NCBI GenBank assembly: GCA_021202325.1
Contig: JAJQDF010000146.1
Coordinates: forward strand, 1-11,548
Direction of reading: 5' to 3'
Length of the DNA: 11,548 bases
Source of the DNA: Clostridiales bacterium
GTDB lineage: Bacteria; Bacillota; Clostridia; Lachnospirales; Anaerotignaceae
Under the pieces are notes generated by a model that did no database searches, was not told the origin of the DNA, and saw nothing but the letters and a program-made list of their open reading frames with translations. The translations under genes and the position numbers were made by a program. Below are positions 1 through 7,010 of the stretch, piece after piece (positions within the stretch are counted from its first letter, which is position 1; each line of letters begins with the position of its first letter).

Positions 1-40
1 GTATTCTGGCATATTATGATGTCAAAAACAGCTTTATGTT

Positions 41-847
41 TTATACACCGGCAGCTACCGCCTTAGGGGCATTGGAGAAAGCATAGTTCTTTTGATTCTT
101 CTCCCACAGCACTGCCAAGCCCTTAAGCATCAGGTCTGGATCATATTCCATATTGTGTCTGCAATAGGGAATAATCGCTCTGCTTATTCCGCCGGTGGCT
201 ATTATTTGGGCCTCATAGCCCAGCTCATCAAATATTCTGTCGGCTATACCATCCATCATTGCTGCATTGCCGTATATTATGCCGCTCCGCATGGACTGCT
301 TTGTGTTCTTGGATATTATACTTCCTGGATTTTCAAGCTTTATCCTCGGCAGTTTTGCACATCTTTCGGACATGGCATTCATGGATATATACACTCCCGG
401 CGCAATTACCGTTCCTACATATCTTCCTTCTTTATCGATAACTGAGCAGGTTGATGCCGTACCAAGGTCAAATATCAAAAATGGCGGCTTATACTTCTGC
501 ATTGCTCCTATGGCATCGACCAGCATATCCGCTCCGACCTTGTTGGGATTGTCCATAAGTATCTCTATGCCCAAGTCCACATTTTTGCCCACAGTCAAGG
601 CCTTTTTTCCGGTGAGCTGTCTTATGGCCTTTTCTGCCTTTCCGGTCAGATAGGGCACAACGGAGGAAACAATGCCGCCCTCTGCCTTCGGAACCTCATT
701 CTGCTTCAGAATGGATTTTATCTTGTAAGTCACATCTCCCGTTGTAAGCTTATGGCTTGTCTTTATCCTGCCCGTAAAAAGTACTCTTCCGTTTTCAATT
801 CCGCCGACGACAATATTGGTATTTCCTATGTCAATAGTAAGTATCAT
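41..847 (-). CDS. coaX: Type III pantothenate kinase
   Basis: This 268-residue protein phosphorylates pantothenate to 4'-phosphopantothenate, the first step of coenzyme A synthesis, in the cytoplasm. The family uses the ASKHA/actin-like ATPase fold, needs a monovalent cation and is not feedback-inhibited by CoA (family knowledge). Visible motifs are the N-terminal phosphate-binding DIGNTN (residues 6-11), the GAD segment with the presumed catalytic Asp (D107), FDLGTAST (126-133), IAPG (148-151) and the late TGG (218-220). Length is normal for the family (about 255-270). One oddity is that the Arg that usually follows GAD is Met here. The ATG overlaps the coaBC stop codon as ATGA, and its ribosome binding site (GGAGGA) lies inside the end of coaBC, so translation is probably coupled. 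The pairing with coaBC on one transcript fits the pathway. Identification is secure. Confidence 0.96.
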   Translation of the reverse strand: MILTIDIGNTNIVVGGIENGRVLFTGRIKTSHKLTTGDVTYKIKSILKQNEVPKAEGGIVSSVVPYLTGKAEKAIRQLTGKKALTVGKNVDLGIEILMDNPNKVGADMLVDAIGAMQKYKPPFLIFDLGTASTCSVIDKEGRYVGTVIAPGVYISMNAMSERCAKLPRIKLENPGSIISKNTKQSMRSGIIYGNAAMMDGIADRIFDELGYEAQIIATGGISRAIIPYCRHNMEYDPDLMLKGLAVLWEKNQKNYAFSNAPKAVAAGV

Positions 848-2043
848 TTCTTGTCCTCCAAAGCCAATATGGCGTTAAGAATTTCATCGGCGGCCTCGGA
901 TTTTGTCATTATGGGATAGGAAACGGCGTCATCTTTAGTTATTATGGTTATTACATTGGTATCTGTTCCGAAACCGGATTTATCGCTCTTTAAGCTGTTG
1001 GCAACTATCATGTCGGTATTTTTCTTATGGAGCTTTTTAACCGAATTTTCCATGAGGTTTTCGGTCTCCATCGAGAATCCGCATAATATTTGTCCCTTTC
1101 TTTTATGCTCGCCCAAATACTGCAGAATGTCCTTGGTTCTCTCTAGAACTATGTCGTTCATTCCGCCGGACTCCTTCTTTATCTTCTCGGAGCTTACCTT
1201 TACAGGGCGGTAATCGGCAACGGCGGCAGCCTTTATTATTATATCGGCTGTTTCAGCCTCTTTGGTAACGGCATTAAACATATCCTCGGCACTCATTATG
1301 TTTATGAGATTTATGCCTTCCGGCGCTTTAAGCGAAACCGGTCCGCTGATAAGCGTTACATCAGCCCCTCTTAAAGCCGCTCTTTCGGCAAGACAGTAGC
1401 CCATTTTGCCTGTGGAATGGTTAGTAATATAGCGCACCGGATCTATGGCCTCCTGGGTAGGGCCGGCAGTAATGACAATCTTCTTTCCGCAAAGATCCTT
1501 TTTAATAAAGCCCTTAACGATGTTGTCAACTATGTCATTCACATCAGCCAGTTTTCCCTCACCCACATCGCCGCAGGCAAGCCTTCCGCTGGCAGGGGAG
1601 ATGAACTCATAGCCATAGCTTTTAAGAGTTTCAATATTTCTTTGTACAATAGGATTTCTGTACATATGGGTATTCATTGCCGGAGCTATAACTCTTCTGC
1701 AGTCAGCCGCCATTATAGTCGTGCTGAGCATATCGTCGGCAATGCCGTTGGCAATTTTTCCAATTATATTGGCCGAAGCCGGCGCAATAACAAACACATC
1801 GGCCTTTCTTGCTAACGAAATATGTTTTATATCATATTCAAAGTTCCTGTCAAATGTATCAACAATACATTTGTTGCTTGTAAGAGATTCAAAAGTAATG
1901 GGATTTATGAAATTGCAAGCGTTGGCAGTCATAATAACATGCACGTCCGCATGGAGTTTAACAAGGGCGCTGGCCACATCCGCCATTTTGTAGGCCGCTA
2001 TACTTCCCGTAACTCCGATTACAACAGTTTTGCCTTTAAGCAT
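844..2043 (-). CDS. coaBC: Bifunctional phosphopantothenoylcysteine decarboxylase / phosphopantothenate-cysteine ligase
   Basis: This 399-residue fusion joins cysteine to 4'-phosphopantothenate using CTP (CoaB) and then decarboxylates the product to 4'-phosphopantetheine using FMN (CoaC). The N-terminal flavoprotein CoaC domain covers about residues 1-175. It has the flavin-binding GVTGSIAAYK (10-19), the catalytic-type His in KHIS (H74), PAMN (121-124) and the lid Cys in ACGDVGEGKL (C157). The CoaB domain follows from about 186, with ITAGPT (191-196), the dimer-interface and active-site segment around NHSTGKMG (208-215) and KAAAVADYRP (271-280). Both activities look intact and the length is standard. 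The ATG is preceded by AGGAGG at good spacing. Unlike the compact genes upstream in the cluster, it has its own predicted promoter and a leader of about 200 nt. It is coupled to coaX downstream by a 4-base overlap. Confidence 0.97.
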   Translation of the reverse strand: MLKGKTVVIGVTGSIAAYKMADVASALVKLHADVHVIMTANACNFINPITFESLTSNKCIVDTFDRNFEYDIKHISLARKADVFVIAPASANIIGKIANGIADDMLSTTIMAADCRRVIAPAMNTHMYRNPIVQRNIETLKSYGYEFISPASGRLACGDVGEGKLADVNDIVDNIVKGFIKKDLCGKKIVITAGPTQEAIDPVRYITNHSTGKMGYCLAERAALRGADVTLISGPVSLKAPEGINLINIMSAEDMFNAVTKEAETADIIIKAAAVADYRPVKVSSEKIKKESGGMNDIVLERTKDILQYLGEHKRKGQILCGFSMETENLMENSVKKLHKKNTDMIVANSLKSDKSGFGTDTNVITIITKDDAVSYPIMTKSEAADEILNAILALEDKK

Positions 2044-2061
2044 TTTATTTTCCTCCTGTCG

Positions 2062-2101
2062 GCTTTAAGCTAAAGCGGCTTGTCTGCTTAGCAGACACCG
2101 C
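2062..2101 (-). promoter_or_regulatory. Adjacent hairpins in the coaBC leader, including a perfect palindrome
   Basis: TGTCTGC-TTA-GCAGACA (2081-2097) is a perfect 7-bp inverted repeat with a 3-base loop. It is extended after a 2-base bulge by GCGG/CCGC (2075-2078 and 2098-2101). Directly next to it, GCTTTA-AGC-TAAAGC (2062-2076) is a second perfect inverted repeat that shares two bases with the first. On the coaBC transcript these end just before the AGGAGG. No U-run follows, so this is not a plain terminator. It could be an RNA element controlling translation, or an operator for a dimeric repressor. The structure is read directly; the role is inference. Confidence 0.5.
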
Positions 2102-2160
2102 CATCCAGGAAAAAATACCGTAAAAATTCGTAAAAGCAGTATCAGTAGAAATCTGTTCAT
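2065..2160 (-). CDS. Possible 31-codon hydrophobic leader ORF upstream of coaBC
   Basis: Inside the predicted coaBC leader there is an ATG-initiated ORF of 31 codons ending in TAA. It begins MNRFLLILLLRIFTVFF, a strongly hydrophobic stretch, and ends in a basic and Ala-rich tail (SRQAALA). A GGAG lies 10 nt before the ATG, which is usable but longer than ideal. Its 3' part runs through the strong hairpin at 2075-2101, and its stop lies just before the coaBC ribosome binding site. It could be a small membrane peptide, a translated leader, or chance. I do not recognise a family, and there is no sequence evidence for expression beyond the promoter and the weak ribosome binding site. Confidence 0.25.
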   Translation of the reverse strand: MNRFLLILLLRIFTVFFPGWRCLLSRQAALA

Positions 2161-2247
2161 AAAAGTCACACTCCAAAAGGATATGCGCTTTTCTCCTTTA
2201 TGCAGAATAGAACGGTATAGTTTCCTCAAGAATACTATCCACTGCGA

Positions 2248-2276
2248 AGTATATCAAATTTATCCCGCATTGTAAA
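2248..2276 (-). promoter_or_regulatory. Predicted sigma-A promoter for coaBC-coaX
   Basis: On the minus strand a TTTACA -35 box (2271-2276) is followed after exactly 17 bases by a TATACT -10 box (2248-2253). The start of transcription would be near 2241, giving a leader of about 200 nt before coaBC. It lies within the 287-base gap after priA, in which I see no terminator, so coaBC may be transcribed both from here and by read-through from priA. Confidence 0.7.
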
Positions 2277-2330
2277 CAAATCTAACAAAGAATTAACATG
2301 AAAAAGTACACATAATTTTTTGATATTTTC

Positions 2331-4541
2331 TCACATTGTTTTTGGGTTTATGTACACTCCACGGTTTTCGAAGCCCTGTCTTTTCTCGTCATATACCTTT
2401 GCGACGGCTTCTCTCATTCTGTTCGTATTATCGCCCTTGACCGTTACCATCCAGCGGTATTCATCCTTTATTTTGGATATTGCCTGGGGTACCGGTCCGA
2501 GAACCGTCATTCCTATTGTGGTTAAACAATCCGCTGTCTCCTTTGCACAGTCTATGACATTTTTTTCGTCCATGCCCACTATTTCTATTTTAGAACATTC
2601 GGTGCAGGGCGGATAACCCATTCTTTGCCTATATTCTATTTCTCTTTTGTAAAAGCCCCTTGTATCACCCTTCACCGCCGACTGTATTGCTTCATTGTCC
2701 GGCTCATAGGTCTGAACTATTACTCTGCCTCTCAGCTTTCCCCTGCCGGCTCGTCCGGCCATCTGGGTGATAAGCTGATATGTGCGCTCGCCGCTGTCGT
2801 ATTCGCCGGTATTAAGCGACAAATCGGCCGCAAGAATACCCACCAGCGTGACATTCTCAAAGTCGTGTCCCTTGGCTATCATCTGTGTTCCTATAAGAAT
2901 ATCGGCCTCGCCGTTTCCAAATTTTCTGAGTATTTCGGCACTGCCGTTCTTTCCTTTTACGGAATCAGCATCCATTCTTAGAACCCTTGCCTCAGGAAAT
3001 AATTTCTTTATCTCATCCTCTGCCTTCTGTGTTCCGCTTCCGAAATATCTTATTTTATCGGAACCACACACAGGGCAGGTTTTCGGTCTGTCTATTGTGT
3101 CTCCGCAATAGTGGCAGGTCAGCTTTCCCGTAGATGCATGATATTTATACGAAACATCACAGTGTCCGCATTTTATGACATAGCCGCAGTATCGGCACGA
3201 TACAAATGTGGAATAGCCCCTGCGGTTTATGAAAAGCATTATCTGCTGTTTGTTTTTAAGTCTTTCTTCTATGGCATCCCTTAGGGCTTTGCTAAACACG
3301 CTTCTGTTTCCGTCCTTCAACTCCTCACGCATATCGACAACATCTATGTCCGGCTCAATACTGCCTTCCTTTGCCCTTTTGTCCAGCCTTACATATTTTA
3401 TTTCGCCTATGGAGGCTCTGTATATGCTCTTAACCGACGGCGTAGCAGAACCCAGTACAAGGGATGCTCCGGATATTTCGCACAGCTTTTCGGCAGTCTC
3501 CACCGCATCATAGGCCGGAGCATTCTCAGAAACATAGCCTTTTTCATGCTCCTCGTCTATTATAACAATTCCGAGATTATCAAAGGGCATAAAAAGCGCC
3601 GACCGAGGGCCAATAACAACGGAAACCTCTCCGTCCTTTGCCCTTTTCCAGCAATTGAATCTTTCTCTATAGGTCATTTTGCTGTGGCTTACGGCAGCTA
3701 TATTGCCGAATCGTCTTAAAAACCTTCCCGTCATAAGCGGAGTAAGGGATATCTCCGGCACAAGTACAATTGCCTGCTTTCCTTCGGCAATTACCTTTTC
3801 AATCATCTTTATGTATATTTCCGTTTTTCCGCTGCCGGTTATTCCATGGATAAGGAATGGACGATTTTTTTCGGCTCTTTCCATCTCCCATTTTGCTATT
3901 ACTCTTTTCTGTCCGTCGTTCAGCTCCACAAGTGCAGAAACATCCTCCAGCATTGTAACCTGAGTATCGGCAAGAACCCTTTTTGTGTATACCTCTATGT
4001 ATCCGCTGTTCCTCAGTGTCTTTACGGCATATTCCGCTCCGCCTATTCTTTTCTTTAGCTCTGCCAGTGGCATTTCCTTATATCGGACAACGGTTCTTAA
4101 CACATCGACCTGCTTCTGCTTTCGCTTATCTCCGTCACATGCTTCTATAAAGCCCTTTGTTTTATCTGTCGGCCTAACATATTTAACATTGACATAGTAG
4201 TCCGTCTTGTCCTTTATTCCGCTTGGCATTATTGTCTGAAGGCATTTTGAAAGTGTGGCAAAATATCTTTGTCTCATCCACAGGGCAAGGCTCAGCATAT
4301 TTTCGGAAAACATAGGAAAATCATCGGGCACGCTAACTATATATTTAATTTTATCAGCAGGCACATCACTTTTGTCCATAACCTTGACAACATAGCCTTC
4401 TCGTTCCTCGCCTCTTATGCCGAAGGGAACTCTGACTCTCATTCCTATTTTGACTTTATACTCCAAGTCACTGCCAACGGCATAATCAAAGACATGGTCT
4501 ATATCCATATGTGAAATGCTCAGTATTACCTGTGCGAACAT
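2331..4541 (-). CDS. priA: Primosomal replication-restart helicase PriA
   Basis: PriA is a superfamily 2 DNA helicase (3'-to-5' in characterised members) that recognises stalled forks and starts reassembly of the replisome. This copy has 736 residues from the chosen ATG, a usual length. Seen in order are an N-terminal DNA-binding part with a winged-helix-like region, Walker A GITGSGKT (about 233-240), the DEEH box (329-332), SATPS (365-369), eight zinc-binding Cys in four pairs (449/452, 458/461, 476/479, 489/492), GTQMIAKGHDF (551-561) and the arginine-finger motif QMAGRAGR (593-600). The loop after DEEH, normally aromatic and basic, is changed to GYVSENAPAYDA. The ATG at 4541 is preferred over an in-frame GTG at 4550 because that GTG overlaps the GGAG ribosome binding site. 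An intrinsic terminator separates it from rpoZ, and I see no separate promoter, so expression may depend on read-through. Confidence 0.96.
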   Translation of the reverse strand: MFAQVILSISHMDIDHVFDYAVGSDLEYKVKIGMRVRVPFGIRGEEREGYVVKVMDKSDVPADKIKYIVSVPDDFPMFSENMLSLALWMRQRYFATLSKCLQTIMPSGIKDKTDYYVNVKYVRPTDKTKGFIEACDGDKRKQKQVDVLRTVVRYKEMPLAELKKRIGGAEYAVKTLRNSGYIEVYTKRVLADTQVTMLEDVSALVELNDGQKRVIAKWEMERAEKNRPFLIHGITGSGKTEIYIKMIEKVIAEGKQAIVLVPEISLTPLMTGRFLRRFGNIAAVSHSKMTYRERFNCWKRAKDGEVSVVIGPRSALFMPFDNLGIVIIDEEHEKGYVSENAPAYDAVETAEKLCEISGASLVLGSATPSVKSIYRASIGEIKYVRLDKRAKEGSIEPDIDVVDMREELKDGNRSVFSKALRDAIEERLKNKQQIMLFINRRGYSTFVSCRYCGYVIKCGHCDVSYKYHASTGKLTCHYCGDTIDRPKTCPVCGSDKIRYFGSGTQKAEDEIKKLFPEARVLRMDADSVKGKNGSAEILRKFGNGEADILIGTQMIAKGHDFENVTLVGILAADLSLNTGEYDSGERTYQLITQMAGRAGRGKLRGRVIVQTYEPDNEAIQSAVKGDTRGFYKREIEYRQRMGYPPCTECSKIEIVGMDEKNVIDCAKETADCLTTIGMTVLGPVPQAISKIKDEYRWMVTVKGDNTNRMREAVAKVYDEKRQGFENRGVYINPKTM

Positions 4542-4575
4542 ATAAAGCACTCCATTCCGGCCTTCTCAAATATTT

Positions 4576-4607
4576 AAAAAGGTGTACCCAAAGCCATCAG
4601 GCACACC
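4576..4607 (-). terminator. Intrinsic terminator after rpoZ, within the cluster
   Basis: On the minus strand, GGTGTGCC (4607-4600) and GGTACACC (4588-4581) form an 8-bp stem with one G-U pair and an 11-base loop. Five T follow (4580-4576). It begins 14 bases after the rpoZ stop and lies before priA, so it probably limits read-through from the yicC-rpoZ transcript into priA. Confidence 0.75.
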
Positions 4608-4621
4608 ATAAATCTAAAAAA

Positions 4622-4936
4622 TTAATCATCATTACCATAGTTATCAAGGCTTATCTCTGAAAGCTCCTGATGTGCAAGCTGTTCTCTTGCCTTAGCCTCT
4701 TCCTCATCGGGATTATGGCTTATTATCTTTATTTTTGAGTTGTAAAGCTCTTCAACGGCAATAGAAACAGGCTTATTAACCTTGGGATCTTCTACAAGTA
4801 TTTCGCTTCCGTCAACAATCTGTCTGGCTCTTTTTGCCGCCGCTATAATAATTGTGTATCTGCTGAGCATTGAGCTCTCAAGACTTTCCTGTTCACTTAA
4901 AACATCAATAAGTTCTGTGTATGAAGGATGGATCAT
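4622..4936 (-). CDS. rpoZ: DNA-directed RNA polymerase omega subunit
   Basis: Omega is a small polymerase subunit that helps beta-prime fold and join the core enzyme. The 104-residue protein carries the family's conserved helix SRYTIIIAAAKRARQI (25-40), normally seen as NRF-type sequence followed by AAAKRARQ. It ends in an acidic tail (LDNYGNDD). The start is uncertain, because TTG-TTG-ATG codons are in frame from 4942. I chose the ATG at 4936, which overlaps the gmk stop as TGATG with a GGAG 10 bases upstream, suggesting translational coupling to gmk. The TTG codons sit closer to the ribosome binding site and would add up to two residues. The gene ends just before an intrinsic terminator, so it is probably the last gene of the main yicC transcript. 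Confidence 0.95.
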   Translation of the reverse strand: MIHPSYTELIDVLSEQESLESSMLSRYTIIIAAAKRARQIVDGSEILVEDPKVNKPVSIAVEELYNSKIKIISHNPDEEEAKAREQLAHQELSEISLDNYGNDD

Positions 4937-5544
4937 CAACAAACATCTCCTTTAAATTTATTCTTTAATTCCGGATTGCGGCTGCATTTCATTCTTTCTG
5001 CGTTTACAATGCAGTCAATGTCCTTTACAGCTCTCTCAACCGTATCATTTATAACAAGATAATCATACCTCGGAAGATATTCCAGCTCTTCCTCGGCCCG
5101 CTTTATGCGCTTATCTATTGTTGCCTTGTCCTCTGTGCCTCTGTTTTCAAGACGCCTTCTAAGCTCTGTCAGTGTCGGAGGCATTGTAAATATAAGTACT
5201 GCATCATTGTATTTCTCTTTAACCTGAAGCGCCCCCTGAACCTCTATTTCAAGGATTATGTTTTTTCCGGCCTCAAGCTGTTCTTCAACATACTTCTTTG
5301 GTGTTCCGTAATAATTGTCGCAGAACCTAGCGTGCTCAAGAAGCTCGCCATTTTCAATCATTTTCTCAAAGCTTTCAACCGTACTAAAAAAGTAATGCAC
5401 TCCGTGTTTTTCATTCGGTCTCGGACTCCTTGTTGTGGCCGAGATAGATACGCTGTATCCAAGCTCATCAACAAGCCTCTCCACTATAGTGCCCTTTCCG
5501 GAACCGGACGGGCCCGAAATAATAAGCAAAACTCCTCTTCCCAT
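4936..5544 (-). CDS. gmk: Guanylate kinase
   Basis: The 202-residue enzyme phosphorylates GMP to GDP with ATP, linking purine synthesis to the GTP and (p)ppGpp pools. It has the P-loop GPSGSGKGT (11-19), the GMP-binding signature TTRSPRPNEKHGVHYF (37-52) with the conserved Arg residues, the EIEVQGALQV segment (99-108) and the lid NRGTED (134-139). Length is typical for the family. The ATG has AAGGAG at good spacing and begins 12 bases after the remA stop. Its own stop overlaps the rpoZ start by one base. The neighbour order remA-gmk-rpoZ is the usual one in Firmicutes. Confidence 0.97.
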   Translation of the reverse strand: MGRGVLLIISGPSGSGKGTIVERLVDELGYSVSISATTRSPRPNEKHGVHYFFSTVESFEKMIENGELLEHARFCDNYYGTPKKYVEEQLEAGKNIILEIEVQGALQVKEKYNDAVLIFTMPPTLTELRRRLENRGTEDKATIDKRIKRAEEELEYLPRYDYLVINDTVERAVKDIDCIVNAERMKCSRNPELKNKFKGDVC

Positions 5545-5556
5545 ATTTACTGCTCC

Positions 5557-5820
5557 TTACTCATCTTCCGTATCCTTAAAGCTATGAAGTCTTGTAAGTA
5601 TAGTTTCCGGCAGCAGTGCCGACAGCACCACATGTCCGCTGTCACATACAATGACAGCCCTCGTTTTTCTTCCGCAGGTTGCATCTATGGCAGTTCCGGC
5701 GGCCTTCGCCTCCTGAACAAGTCTTTTTACAGGTGCGGCATCAGGAGATACTATGGCCACTATGCGTTCCGATGAAACTATATTTCCATATCCTATATTT
5801 ATAAATCTAATGCTGCTCAT
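5557..5820 (-). CDS. remA: RemA-family DNA-binding regulator (DUF370)
   Basis: This 87-residue protein matches the RemA/YlzA family. In Bacillus subtilis RemA activates biofilm-matrix and osmoprotection genes by binding DNA as a ring-shaped oligomer (family knowledge). The diagnostic parts are [21 protein letters not shown] (6-26), then [11 protein letters not shown] (29-39), [14 protein letters not shown] (45-58) and the end [15 protein letters not shown] (64-78). The Arg-rich segment at 51-54 is in the region implicated in DNA contact. Length is standard. AAGGAG precedes the ATG, 11 bases after the yicC stop. The targets in this organism cannot be told from the sequence; in Clostridia without matrix genes the role is open. 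Confidence 0.93.
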   Translation of the reverse strand: MSSIRFINIGYGNIVSSERIVAIVSPDAAPVKRLVQEAKAAGTAIDATCGRKTRAVIVCDSGHVVLSALLPETILTRLHSFKDTEDE

Positions 5821-5831
5821 AAAGCGGCTCC

Positions 5832-6710
5832 TTATTCTATATTTTGTATTTGCTCTCGTATTTTTTCGATCTCACTCTTGAGTTCTATTGTCGTTTGTGT
5901 AATTGCGAGGTCATTTGATTTTGAAGCTATTGTGTTGGCCTCTCTGTTCATCTCCTGAACCAGGAAATCCAACTTTCTGCCGATGGACTCATCCATATCG
6001 AATATAGTTCTCAGCTGATTGATATGGCTTTTAAGCCTTGTCAGCTCCTCATCAATGCAGGCTCTGTCGGCAAATATCGTAACCTCAGTCATAAGCCTCT
6101 GTTCATCTAAATTGGCATCACCGAGAAGCTCATCAAGACGGGCTTTGAGCTTTACTCTATAGTCCTCAGTCACAAGCGGTGCCCTTTCGGCTATCTTTTT
6201 AACCATTTCTTCTATAACATCCGCCTTTTTAAGTATGTCCTTTTTGAGCGCTTCGCCCTCAGCCTCACGCATGCTTATGAAATTGTCAAGTGCGCCCTCA
6301 AGAGCAGGAAGCAGAGCATTCCATACCGCATCCTCGTCCTCCTGAACCTTTTCGACCGTAATTACGTCGGGGAATTTGGCCACAAGGTCAAGAGTATCGT
6401 TTCCCGTCAGGCCATAGGTTTCCCTTAAGAATTCCAGCTTCTCGCAGTAGGCCTTGGCAAGGGGCTCATTTACCTTTATGTTTACATCATCCTCAGAAAA
6501 AGACTCAAAGTTGATAAACACATCGGTTTTTCCTCTCATTATCTTTTTCATCAGAGTTTTTCTAATCTTATCTTCAAGATAGTTCATCGACCTTGGAAGA
6601 CGTATTGAAATATCATTATATCTATGGTTGACAGATTTAATCTCGACACTGAACTTTCGTCCGTCGGCCTCATAATCGCCTCTGCCGTAACCGGTCATGC
6701 TTCTAATCAT
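5832..6710 (-). CDS. yicC: YicC family protein, probable endoribonuclease
   Basis: The 292-residue protein belongs to the YicC/YloC family, whose Escherichia coli and Bacillus members are reported to be involved in RNA turnover and act as endoribonucleases. The N-terminal signature [10 protein letters not shown] (2-11) and the C-terminal signature [16 protein letters not shown] (252-267) are both intact, with a helical middle region rich in Lys and Glu. Length is typical (about 290). An in-frame GTG at 6719 would add three residues, but it overlaps the best ribosome binding site (AAGGGTG), so the ATG at 6710 is preferred. It is the first gene of the minus-strand cluster, with a promoter about 300 bases upstream and an unusual structured leader between. 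Confidence 0.94.
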   Translation of the reverse strand: MIRSMTGYGRGDYEADGRKFSVEIKSVNHRYNDISIRLPRSMNYLEDKIRKTLMKKIMRGKTDVFINFESFSEDDVNIKVNEPLAKAYCEKLEFLRETYGLTGNDTLDLVAKFPDVITVEKVQEDEDAVWNALLPALEGALDNFISMREAEGEALKKDILKKADVIEEMVKKIAERAPLVTEDYRVKLKARLDELLGDANLDEQRLMTEVTIFADRACIDEELTRLKSHINQLRTIFDMDESIGRKLDFLVQEMNREANTIASKSNDLAITQTTIELKSEIEKIREQIQNIE

Positions 6711-7004
6711 TGTTTTCACCCTTATAAAATATAGATACCAATATTAAGCATACTTAGAGTATGATATGCAGTTACTGAATGGAACTTCTCCGCATTTCGG
6801 TCTTTGCTCCGCTCCGGTCGGCGCTAAACGAACATCCACCGGATGTTCAGCGCCTCTCGAAATCCTACAATCATTCGGTCTACGCTGTCGCTCATTTTTC
6901 TTCGAAAAATGGCTATGTTCTCATGGTTGTTCGTTCCTCAAAGTCATAAATTTTGACGCAAACATCGAATTTATGACTTTTCATCACTGTATCATGTCAT
7001 CTAA
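6711..7004 (-). other. Long structured 5' leader of the yicC operon
   Basis: Transcription from the promoter at 7011-7039 would give about 295 nt before the yicC ATG. The leader contains four inverted repeats. In transcript order they are a 13-bp perfect pair at 6968-6980 and 6940-6952 with a 15-base loop; an 8-bp perfect hairpin CATTTTTC/GAAAAATG at 6893-6911; a two-part stem at 6820-6854 (8 bp GAACATCC/GGATGTTC, then 6 bp GGCGCT/AGCGCC after a 4-base bulge); and CATACT-TAG-AGTATG at 6749-6763. None is followed by a clear U-run, so no attenuator is evident. I do not recognise a known riboswitch. No long ORF is supported in it, and the plus-strand ORF across it looks spurious. Confidence 0.55.
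6793..6980. repeat. Candidate interspersed palindromic repeat element
   Basis: The stretch has the look of a small non-coding repeat unit. It is dense in inverted repeats and contains two related copies of one segment in direct orientation: 6793-6814 (CATTTCGGTCTTTGCTCCGC and on) and 6872-6893 (CATTCGGTCTACGCTGTCGC and on). Its GC content is higher than that of the AT-rich flanks on both sides. No transposase, terminal repeat or target-site duplication was identified. Whether it is multicopy in the genome cannot be seen from one window. Confidence 0.4.
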
Positions 7005-7010
7005 CTTATT

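Noticed and set aside
1..40. Consensus TTGACA on the minus strand (20-25) and an ATG at 12-10 after coaX
   Set aside because: The matching -10 box would fall outside the window, and the ATG has no ribosome binding site. Nothing can be concluded from 40 bases.
1417..1815. 132-codon plus-strand ORF opposite coaBC
   Set aside because: It is antisense to the conserved CoaBC active-site regions and has no supporting start signals, so it is a shadow of the real gene.
6913..6984. 23-codon minus-strand ORF in the yicC leader (starts MKSHKFDVCVKIYDFEER)
   Set aside because: There is no ribosome binding site, and both arms of the 13-bp inverted repeat lie in it, which explains its sequence without coding.
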